From assembly GCA_039621445.1 (NCBI GenBank), contig CP154956.1, positions 73,443,126-73,507,125 of the forward strand: 64,000 nt of DNA, written 5' to 3'. The stretch's first letter is position 1. Every line of letters starts with the position of its first letter. A program made the position numbers and the translations under genes. Under the pieces are notes generated by a model that had not been told where the DNA came from, did no database searches, and saw only the letters and a program-made list of their open reading frames with translations. Below are positions 55,301 to 61,407 of this stretch, piece after piece. The stretch comes from Euglena gracilis. Lineage: Eukaryota > Euglenida > Euglenophyceae > Euglenales.

Positions 55301-58300
55301 ATGATTTGAAACTTGCCTGTTTGGCTGATGCGCTGATGCTTGCTTGTGTATTGCTGACGGTGCGGTTGTTTCTGAGCCACTGGGCGTCGGTTGCAGTGTG
55401 CCGTGCCCTTGGTTTGGGGTAGGGGTGGTGCCGAAGGACGAGCCTCTCAAAGAATTGGAAGGGTTCGACATGCTCCCACACCTGAATGATGCGTGTGTGG
55501 GAGTGTGGGTGCTGGGCTAGCTTTGTCCGTGGTTCCGTTCAGTCCCCCCCACTTCCACCAAAAATTGTGCCATCCGCTGTTGCGGCCAGGCGTGTCAACA
55601 GGCTTCCTTCCCCCACCCAGCCCCCCAAAAAAACTGCCCATCGCAAGCTGGTAGCAAAAATTGGCAACAGGGAGGTGCATTTGCTTTCTTTTGCCTTCTT
55701 TTTGGGAAGAAATGAACCCGACGTGTTGGCGATGATTCTCCCCCAAGTTTATTCACTCTCCGAGTCTGCTTTCTTGCCTATTTTTTCAAAACAGTTTTTG
55801 AATTGATTTTTTTTTGCCAAGGGAATTGGTGGTCTGGCTGGGGGCAGGGCAGCAGGGCCACCAGGGGGAATTGGCGGTGCAGCCAGGTGGCTGGCCCTGA
55901 TAAGCCACAAGGATGTCTGGATTAAGCACGTTTCGGCTGACGGCCTTGGGTGATTTCAGCTCCACCGCTGAGTGGCACAAATGAAAGCGGGGGCAGCCAG
56001 GGGATGGGGGGATGGGGCGAGACTGCCGCAGGGTGGTGGCAGCTGTGGGGATGGATGATGATTTGAAACTTGCCTGTTTGGCTGATGCGTTGATGCTTGC
56101 TTGTGTATTGCTGACGGTGCGGTTGTTTCCGAGCCACTGGGCGTCGGTTGCAGTGTGCCGTGCCCTTGGTTTGGGGTAGGGGTGGTGCCGGAGGACGAAC
56201 CTCTCAAGAATTGGAAAGGTTCGAAATGCTCCCACACCTGAATGATGCGTGTGTGGGAGTGTGGGTGCTGGGCTAGCTTTGTCCGTGGTTCCGTTCAGTC
56301 CCCCCCACTTCCACCAAAAATTGTGCCATCCGCTGTTGCGGCCAGGCGTGTCAACAGGCTTCCTTCCCCCACCCAGCCCCCCAAAAAAACTGCCCATCGC
56401 AAGCTGGTAGCAAAAATTGGCAACAGGGAGGTGCATTTGCTTTCTTTTGCCTTCTTTTTGGGAAGAAATGAACCCGACGTGTTGGCGATGATTCTCCCCC
56501 AAGTTTATTCACTCCGAGTCTGCTTTCTTGCCTATTTTTTCAAAACAGTTTTTGAATTGATTTTTTTTTGCCAAGCGAATTGGTGGTCTGGCTGGGGGCA
56601 GGGCAGCAGGGCCACCGGGGGGAATTGGCGTTGCAGCCAGGTGGCTGGCCCTGATAAGCCACAAGGATGTCTGGATTAAGCACGTTTCGGCTGACGGCCT
56701 TGGGTGATTTTAGCTCCACCGCTGAGTGGCACAAATGAAAAGCGGGGGCAGCCAAGGGATGGGGGGATGGGGCGAGACTGCCGCAGGGTGGTGGCAGCTG
56801 TGGGGATGGATGATGATTTGAAACTTGCCTGTTTGGCTGATGCGCTGATGCTTGCTTGTGTATTGCTGACGGTGCGGTTGTTTCTGAGCCACTGGGCGTC
56901 GGTTGCAGTGTGCCGTGCCCTTGGTTTGGGGTAGGGGTGGTGCCGAAGGACGAGCCTCTCAAAGAATTGGAAGGGTTCGACATGCTCCCACACCTGAATG
57001 ATGCGTGTGTGGGAGTGTGGGTGCTGGGCTAGCTTTGTCCGTGGTTCCGTTCAGTCCCCCCCACTTCCACCAAAAAAAGTGCCATCCGCTGTTGCGGCCA
57101 GGCGTGTCAACAGGCTTCCTTCCCCCACCCAGCCCCCCAAAAAAACTGCCCATCGCAAGCTGGTAGCAAAAATTGGCAACAGGGAGGTGCATTTGCTTTC
57201 TTTTGCCTTCTTTTTGGGAAGAAATGAACCCGACGTGTTGGCGATGATTCTCCCCCAAGTTTATTCACTCTCCGAGTCTGCTTTCTTGCCTATTTTTTCA
57301 AAACATTTTTTGAATTGATTTTTTTTTGCCAAGGGAATTGGTGGTCTGGCTGGGGGCAGGGCAGCAGGGCCACCAGGGGGAATTGGCGGTGCAGCCAGGT
57401 GGCTGGCCCTGATAAGCCACAAGGATGTCTGGATTAAGCACGTTTCGGCTGACGGCCTTGGGTGATTTCAGCTCCACCGCTGAGTGGCACAAATGAAAAG
57501 CGGGGGCAGCCAGGGGATGGGGGAATGGGGCGAGACTGCCGCAGGGTGGCGGCAGCTGTGGGGATGGATGATGATTTGAAACTTGCCTGTTTGGCTGATG
57601 CGTTGATGCTTGCTTGTGTATTGCGGTGCGGTTGTTTCCGAGCCACTGGGGGCGTCGGTTGCAGTGTGCCGTGCCCTTGGTTTGGGGTAGGGGTGGTGCC
57701 GGAGGACGATCATGTCAAAGAAGTGAGTGAGGAACCAAAAAAAAGAGTTGCACAGGTTGCCCCCCCCCTCCTCGGCCGGGGTGTTGTGCTTGCGTCCCCC
57801 CCTCCGGCTAAAGGAGGTCCAGTCCATTCCCGGGTGTTACCCTGAACCCCCCCCCTAAAAAGGTTGGGTTGTGCTTTGCTGCTCTTTGGGCTGAAATGTT
57901 TTGCATTTTTGACATTTTTTCTAACTCCAAAAGGTGCCCAAAATGTCATTTTTGACTGTTTTGTGTGATCAAAATTTTCAGCGCAGCGCAAAGCTCCGGC
58001 TGACAATCATCACCCAGATTGTCGGTTTATTCCTCTCTGCTTGTGAATACGCAACACTCACAGTTTTATTGTTTTTTTCTCCAGGTCAGTTCAAGGACGT
58101 TCACGTCTGTTTGAATGAGTTGTGTGCCACGCAGAGGGTAAAGGAACTGCTTGCGCAAGGTGTGTCTAGAACCCCCCGACTTGTATCCAAGGAAGAAGAG
58201 CTCATTCCAGTGCCATGCTGGTTGCATTTCTGTCTAACAGCCTTCTCAGGGGACTTGGTGTCTCTCTGGGCGTTTTTTTTGACGTGTGTCCAATGTCCTG

Positions 58301-58489
58301 CAATGATGGAGCTTTGCGCATTTTCAATCCCAGGGGGTGCCCATATTGTCTGGTTTTCTTTGGCCAGTGTTCTTCTGCTCTGATCGCTCCCCGGCCCAAC
58401 TTTCTTTCCGCTTGGCAGGAACCCCGAACCCCAAGTACCAACAGGACCGCAAGCCAGAGGAGGAAAGGCCAGGCCCCGCCATCCTGAGC
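28294..58489 (+). CDS. EIF3C: eukaryotic translation initiation factor 3 subunit c, partial at 3' end
   Basis: Core subunit of eIF3, which binds the 40S ribosome and brings in eIF1, eIF5 and the initiator tRNA complex; cytosolic. Fifteen exons were read by matching order and splice phase. The N-terminus is M-S-K-W-F-R followed by Ser/Asp/Glu-rich eIF1/eIF5-binding sequence. Next come an acidic linker and the diagnostic KKLQEVLALRGKRGTDKLEQ, then TERLDDEFIKALQFTDPHTQ, KARALMCKVYHLALHDQYTQ, ARDIILMSHIHEI, ILFNRALAQMGMAAFRLG and CLNELCATQRVKELLAQG. About 610 residues are visible; the family is 850-930 long, so roughly 300 C-terminal residues including the PCI domain lie past the window. A short linker exon between 28773 and 34663 was not found. 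The gene already spans over 30 kb because its introns are packed with repeats. Confidence 0.93.
28395..28571 (+). CDS. EIF3C: eIF3c exon 2 (Ser/Asp/Glu-rich N-terminal tail)
   Basis: 59 codons in phase 0. The Ser/Glu/Asp-rich run ends in VSRFLKRHDKESDSDEDR; the short SRFLK motif recurs in the N-terminal tails of eIF3c from animals and plants. Confidence 0.9.
28621..28773 (+). CDS. EIF3C: eIF3c exon 3
   Basis: 51 codons in phase 0, KVLSKDNKRHVELEKIYSAL to MVKKYGGGVE. Matches the first helical pair of the eIF3c N-terminal domain. The donor GAG|GTATGC opens a 5.9-kb interval in which one short exon must still lie. Confidence 0.92.
29025..29270. repeat. ACGCCGGTTCTGTCC foldback block
   Basis: GGACGCCGGTTCTGTCCTGA at the left pairs with the GGACAGAACCGGCGTCC at the right; between them lie a second ACGCCAGGTTCAGGAC pair and C/G runs. 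Lies in intron 3 of eIF3c. Confidence 0.7.
29333..30460 (+). pseudogene. divergent element protein with C-x2-C zinc motif, interrupted by a MITE
   Basis: An open frame from about 29333 to the MITE includes EKLDDWFTAFAKFTVEYFFD and LFPKFNEFWSDANRRERQLA, then LSEAELEKR. The order (LDD-W-A, FPKF-x-FW/F, E-x-E-L) parallels copy 1 at 4231-5001, so I infer a distant member of that family. After the MITE, frames resume (STNWRSFLEAQRTNVRVVTT, then FQLHCLWF) and a shifted frame gives VMCDVCHEPPPVVCWSCDAP, a C-x2-C-x7-C-x2-C zinc-binding pattern, and CNRCGCGNLYA before a stop. It lies in intron 3 of eIF3c on the sense strand. Function unknown. Confidence 0.5.
29887..30114. mobile_element. foldback MITE with TA target duplication
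   Basis: Terminal inverted sequence CTTGTCTGTTATCGCACGAC at 29889 and its exact inverse ending at 30112; TA on both outer sides. Almost the whole 224 bp is self-complementary, with a central GCGCACAGGCCATG hairpin. TA duplication points to a Tc1/mariner-type transposase acting in trans. It interrupts the element protein above. Confidence 0.75.
30461..31480. repeat. intron 3: ACGCCGG palindromes, GTGAAC palindrome, GGCGCTTCGCGCC hairpins
   Basis: 30630-30765 has facing ACGCCGG units; 30845-30870 CTTCACCGGTGAAGTTCACC; 31081-31095 and 31186-31203 two hairpins of GGCGCTTCGCGCCG type separated by 90 bp. C/G runs are frequent. No gene. Confidence 0.65.
31481..33110. repeat. intron 3: duplicated CTCAAAGTGGCC blocks
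   Basis: 31600-31830 and 32870-33100 are copies: CCAAAGTGGCYAAAA, CCTCAAAGTGGCC, TTTGGCGCCAAAGG, CCAAAGTGTCC, AGGTGCCTGGAGGGTGGCC and ACTTTGAGG in order. Within each copy the two ends (AAAGTGGCC and GGCCACTTT) are inverted, so each block can fold back. Between them, 32785-32815 is the inverted GAGCTC/TCTTATC box also seen at 18.8 and 20.0 kb. Confidence 0.75.
33180..33530. repeat. intron 3: element with GATTAATC ends
   Basis: GATTAATCGGGGGG near 33213 faces ATTAATCACCCCCC near 33485; ends resemble those at 6988 and 7625. The inside shows no gene. Confidence 0.4.
33531..34662. other. intron 3, remaining part
   Basis: C/G-run pairs at 33900-33950; otherwise ordinary AT-rich intron. A short GT-AG-bounded stretch at 33678-33734 is open but does not look like eIF3c. 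Confidence 0.4.
34663..34845 (+). CDS. EIF3C: eIF3c exon 4
   Basis: 61 codons in phase 0. Begins IPSLFFKVIVYTDRWLKDKE, matching the family's (V/I)PRFYIRxLxxLEDxL segment, and continues to LLKQRVKKITGREDFFPRLK. The acceptor CCCTCAG|ATT was preferred to the CAG eight bases further on because it keeps the frame and adds the conserved Pro. Confidence 0.9.
35134..35231 (+). CDS. EIF3C: eIF3c exon 5 (acidic linker)
   Basis: SAEKALMKEEQGDDEDEDED onward to QPAR. Ends in phase 2; the split CG|G Arg codon joins exon 6 exactly. Confidence 0.85.
35232..38422. other. intron 5 of eIF3c, 3.2 kb
   Basis: No second gene recognised. C-run/G-run pairs (35575-35610, 36315-36330, 37640-37660, 38165-38270) and proline- or glycine-rich frames only. 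36565-36580 holds GGCGCGCAGCGC, a relic of the hairpin class. Confidence 0.5.
38423..38517 (+). CDS. EIF3C: eIF3c exon 6
   Basis: Encodes EKARAEEEDKEWKPELIEKK, then LQEVLALRGKRG, the family's most recognisable central motif. Acceptor CTCACAG, donor AGAGAG|GTGTGT, phase 1. Confidence 0.92.
38702..38767 (+). CDS. EIF3C: eIF3c exon 7
   Basis: Encodes GTDKLEQIESLKRILLHTGP then AQ. Phase 1 acceptor matches exon 6. The donor is read as CAGG|GTTTGA; the following intron is only about 73 bp. Confidence 0.85.
38841..39058 (+). CDS. EIF3C: eIF3c exon 8
   Basis: Encodes VRLQLMVHLVAAWYDNTPPL then ATHMPAASWRAAYDNLIRIL to DATV, matching the family's IxASLYDYNPxLATYM region. The 5' edge is uncertain: no AG precedes it, the acceptor reading CTCACGGTGCG. 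Donor GTC|GTATGA, phase 0. Confidence 0.8.
39583..39677. repeat. (TTC)31 microsatellite in intron 8
   Basis: Uninterrupted TTC (GAA on the other strand) for about 94 bp, ending 40 bp before the exon 9 acceptor. Confidence 0.98.
39717..39806 (+). CDS. EIF3C: eIF3c exon 9
   Basis: 30 codons, VAIEGNFMGFTERLDDEFIK then ALQFTDPHTQ, phase 0 at both ends. Its acceptor lies 40 bp after a long TTC repeat. Confidence 0.95.
39807..41458. repeat. intron 9: TGACTGACTGGTTTT repeats and hairpins
   Basis: GACTGACTGGTTTT or near variants at 40430, 40735, 40905 and 40927, separated by matched C/G runs and the hairpins GGCACCGAAGGCGCC (40809) and GGCGCCGAAGGTGCC (41161). Short GTGGTAGT repeats lie at 41015-41075. 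The same word is found at 58530-58710. Confidence 0.75.
41459..41598 (+). CDS. EIF3C: eIF3c exon 10
   Basis: GYVERLADEPYMMDVLERVF onward to ILDHLYYR, matching the EYVExLKDEAxV...RILxxYY block. Acceptor GTCCACAG, donor GCAG|GTGTGC, phase 2. Confidence 0.93.
41696..41797 (+). CDS. EIF3C: eIF3c exon 11 (variable charged linker)
   Basis: The phase-2 acceptor CCTCAG joins exon 10 to give R, then QNDHVKMLAKQRIQTDQRRR and a KKQDEEEEGK tail. This corresponds to the poorly conserved linker of eIF3c. The end is uncertain: the only GT before the stop is in phase 2 whereas exon 12 starts in phase 0, so the donor or an extra exon is missing. Confidence 0.6.
41802..43883. other. intron 11, 2.1 kb
   Basis: C/G-run-rich intron with proline- or glycine-rich frames on both strands. 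AAAAATGGCCTATTTTC occurs at 42632 and 42686. No gene seen. Confidence 0.5.
43884..44015 (+). CDS. EIF3C: eIF3c exon 12
   Basis: 44 codons, DYEETADGRRVVKITQQPWW then VVSGSLSDSMNKCMATILKY, GDEK. Corresponds to the segment before YKNGDERTKARA in plant eIF3c. Phase 0 both sides. Confidence 0.88.
44380..44560 (+). CDS. EIF3C: eIF3c exon 13
   Basis: AKARALMCKVYHLALHDQYT onward to MAAFRLG: the best-conserved eIF3c block (helical repeats leading to the PCI domain). Phase 0 start, phase 1 end. Followed by the 13.5-kb satellite-filled intron. Confidence 0.97.
44978..57721. repeat. 755-bp satellite array in eIF3c intron 13, about 17 units
   Basis: The anchor GTGCGGTTGTTTCYGAGCCA recurs at about 44986, 45748, 46496, 47251, 48558, 49312, 50058, 50815, 51573, 52338, 53090, 53845, 54604, 55358, 56117, 56870 and 57627; spacing 746-768 bp except one 1307-bp gap. 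The gap holds a shrunken unit (47390-47815) and a T/G-rich insertion (48128-48215). Frames of about 145 residues exist on both strands in many units; they differ by frameshifts in C and A runs and show no domain, so I do not call them genes. Confidence 0.98.
57722..58084. other. 3' end of intron 13
   Basis: C-runs and a GCGCAGCGC relic hairpin, then a T-rich tract before the exon 14 acceptor. No gene. Confidence 0.5.
58085..58159 (+). CDS. EIF3C: eIF3c exon 14
   Basis: The phase-1 join restores G, then QFKDVHVCLNELCATQRVKE and LLAQ. Continues exon 13 without loss, which proves that the satellite array is intronic. Donor CAAG|GTGTGT. Confidence 0.95.
58419..58489 (+). CDS. EIF3C: eIF3c exon 15, last visible
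   Basis: Joins in phase 1 to give GTPNPKYQQDRKPEEERPGP then AILS. The charged QDRKPEEER portion fits the family segment before the RRxxPxHMHIN motif, but that motif is not found and the 3' edge (AGC|GTACAT) is a guess. Confidence 0.6.
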
Positions 58490-58499
58490 GTACATTCAC

Positions 58500-58735
58500 T
58501 TAGTCACTGGCCTACCCCTCCCTGGGAGGTGACTGACTGGTTTTTGGCCTAGACCCCCTCCCCCCCCCCCCGGGGGGCGTTGGCCAGGGGTGGGCAAAAG
58601 TGGCTTGAGTGACCCCGGCGCCTTTGGCGCTGAAAGTGGCAGGTTTTTCTGACCCCATGGGGGGGGTCGTGACTGACTGGTTTCCCGAAGAAAAAAAATG
58701 ACTGACTGGTTTTTCGAAGAGTGGAGTGACCTCAG
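58500..58735. repeat. TGACTGACTGGTTTT repeat block, second copy
   Basis: GACTGACTGGTTTTTGGCC, a C-run, a GGCGCCTTTGGCGC hairpin and two further GACTGACTGGTTT words, ending GAGTGGAGTGACC: the same order as at 40735-40955 in intron 9. Confidence 0.8.
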
Positions 58736-58785
58736 GCTGTGAGAATTGCCAACAGGGGCCCTCAAGGAATTCTTTGGGATTCTCT

Positions 58786-58787
58786 CT

Positions 58788-58868
<81 letters not shown>
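58786..58868. repeat. CT microsatellite 1
   Basis: About 40 CT repeats, followed by TTCCCATAAGGGGTTGGCTG. Confidence 0.97.
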
Positions 58869-58871
<3 letters not shown>

Positions 58872-59419
58872 CATAAGGGGTTGGCTGGGCGAAAGCTTCG
58901 TGGAACTACTCGGTGTGATCACGCACCCTGCAGGGCTCAGGGTAGCTCCGCGGACACCACGTTCGACGCGTCCTTGGCAGCGTCCGAGTCGTTGCGTCTT
59001 GCTTGTCTTGAGGAGTCCAGACAGAGCCCCAGGCGTCTTACCCTGTTCACTTCGCCGTCTGGCAGGCGCGCTGGATCCGGATCGCTCTGGGGCACATAAC
59101 TCCTTCTTGGTTGCCGCAAGGGGAAGAAGCTCTGGTCACTGTCGACGTAGGACTGGTGGCGTTGGACAAGGCGAGGGGGGCAGCGTCATCCTATTCTGTG
59201 CCGGGAGAGGGCGGATGTGGGCTCTTTTCTTGTTCACGCCAAGAGCGGGCGGCGGACCGCCTTGGAGCTTCACGTCCTCGGGCTTCCGGATGGCTTTGCT
59301 CGGTACCTCGGTGGGCTTGAACCGGCTTGATGGGCTTGGATCTTCCACCCGTTGTGGGGTGGCCGCAGCGGGAACTGCGTGTCTCTCTCTCTTCCCATGA
59401 GGGGTTGGCTGGGCGAAAG

Positions 59420-59458
<39 letters not shown>

Positions 59459-60520
59459 GCACACAGCGTTTAAAGAGCCAGGCGGTTTCGGATCCAGCCG
59501 GGACGTGCTTGTCGATGGCCCCGACGGTAGGCTGGTGGGGTCGGAGCGCCTGGTGACGGGGCACTCATGTTCCGCGGGTGGGCGAGTCATGGACCCCAAG
59601 GGTATGCGGACCCTCAGGGCCACCCACGGCTCCATCCAGGCAGGCGAGATAAAGCCCCGTGGGCACCCACCTGGAGAGCGGCTCCGCGTGTTGCATGGCC
59701 CTCGGGTGCTGCCGTCACCCGAGGAACGGCCCAGGAACTCCGGTTGCCAGGAGCGGGGACCCCGGGGGCCACTCGCCCCACTCCTTGGCGTGAAGGTGGT
59801 CACCACTCTGGGATACTCTGGTCCACGGCCGGCGCCGATTGGGGTCCTGGCACCCCGTCAGCCCGCCTCCTTCACCCAGAGATGGGCCAGCCTTCCCGGA
59901 GCTACAGCCCGCATAGAGCCACTTGCTTCGACCCCAAGCAAGGTATGGGGAGCCCGACCCGCGACTCACCAGGAGGGTAACGGGCTTCACCCACACGTGG
60001 CTCTTTCCTCTGTGCCGACTTGCACTGGAGGCTGTGCGGGCGGGACTTTGCGCTCGAGTCCTTGCAGGCCGAGAAGCACCACCTCGGTTGCTGCGTGGGG
60101 TGGCCTAGCTGATGTTTGTAAACCGCGTCAGCTGGCGGGAGCCCATATTCTTTTCGCCGTGGGCGGTGGCGGCGTCGGCTCACCCCGGACTCCGAGCCCC
60201 TAGCCGTCTTGGGCTGTGTGGGGAAGCGCTTCCCCATCCCCAACGCCCTCCTCCCGGAAAGTCCACTTTTCTTTTCCTCCCGCGTGTCTTCTTCTCCTCC
60301 CTCGTGTCTCCTCTCTCTCTTTTCAGCCTCCTCTCAGCGTTTTCTCTCACCCCTACCTTTTCTTCCGCTCCGCCTTCACCTCTCCACCGTCTAGCTCTGC
60401 ACCCCGCTCCCTCGGCCTCCCCCTCGGGGGGACCCTTCAGCTGCCCTGGCTCGAAGGGCTCGCAAGCGCTAGTTGCCCGGAAGGAAGGGGGCGATCCACC
60501 GTTGTGGGGTGCCGCGGTTT
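58869..60520. other. unassigned GC-rich region with second CT tract
   Basis: 59393-59425 repeats the GGGGTTGGCTGGGCGAAAGC box of 58877, here followed by a second CT tract (59421-59454). Long frames on both strands, but codon content and lack of any domain argue against a gene. May be the 3' part of the minus-strand element that begins beyond 63.5 kb. Confidence 0.35.
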
Positions 60521-60558
60521 CCCGCGTGCTCTCTCTTTCCGCACGCGGCCTCTCGTTG

Positions 60559-60594
<36 letters not shown>

Positions 60595-60727
60595 TCTCTC
60601 TCTCTCTCTCCCTCTCTCCCTCTCTCTCTCTCTCGCTCTCTCTCTCTCCCTCTCTCGCTCTCTCTCTCTCTCTCTTCTCGGTCTGCTCCTCTCCGCGTCG
60701 ACTTTCGCACGGTGGTTTCTCTCTCTT

Positions 60728-60783
<56 letters not shown>

Positions 60784-60785
60784 CG
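60521..60785. repeat. CT/CCCT-rich tract 3
   Basis: Three blocks of CT repeat (60558-60600, 60600-60675, 60730-60778) broken by TCCC and CGCT. Encodes only LS or ER repeats. Confidence 0.95.
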
Positions 60786-60789
60786 TGGG

Positions 60790-60975
60790 TTTCCCTTGCC
60801 TTTCCCTTTCCCCCTCCCCCCTCCCTTGGCCTCCTGTCCCCCGGTGGCTGCCCGTCTGTCTGGCGCACTGGGCTGCCCCTTCCCTTTCCCCCTCCCCCCT
60901 CCCTTGGCCTCCGGTCCTCCGGTGGCTGCCCGTCTGTCTGGCGCGCTGGGCTGCCCCTTCCCCCTCCCCCCTCCT
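60790..60975. repeat. TTTCCCCCTCCCCCCTCC direct repeats
   Basis: TTCCCCCTCCCCCCTCCCTT followed by GGCTGCCCGTCTGTCTGGC occurs at about 60807 and 60887, with a third partial copy at 60958; unit about 80 bp. Confidence 0.85.
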
Positions 60976-61407
60976 TTGCCTGCTGGTGGGTGTGTGGCGG
61001 TCCCCGTGCGTGCGTGCGTGCTGGGGGGGCGGCGCTCCCCCCATGGGCTCCGCACGCCTTTCACGCCACCCCCGGACCCCGCGCCAGGGCCCGGGGGCCC
61101 GGGGATGCCACCGCCGGCGAGCCCCCCACCCCCCAGGGCCCCGTCGGCGTGGTACACCTCGTTCTGGTACCCGCATGACGGGCACGGCTGGCAGGTTCCG
61201 TGCCCGGCACGCGGGTTTCGGGGATCTCCGTGGCCGTGTCGATCTTGGGCTCCGTCGCCTCGTCCTCGGCCTCGTCCTCCCCGTCCTCCTTGTTGCTCTG
61301 GTGGCGGCTGCCTGCTCGTATGGCGGCTTTGGGGATTCAACCCAATGGATCTCTCCGCCCCCGGCGTTGTTGCTGTGGCTGCAGGGGGGCCCAGGGGTTG
61401 TCGTCCC

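Noticed and set aside
58746-59400. Plus-strand frames with long LS runs
   Set aside because: CT microsatellite translations.
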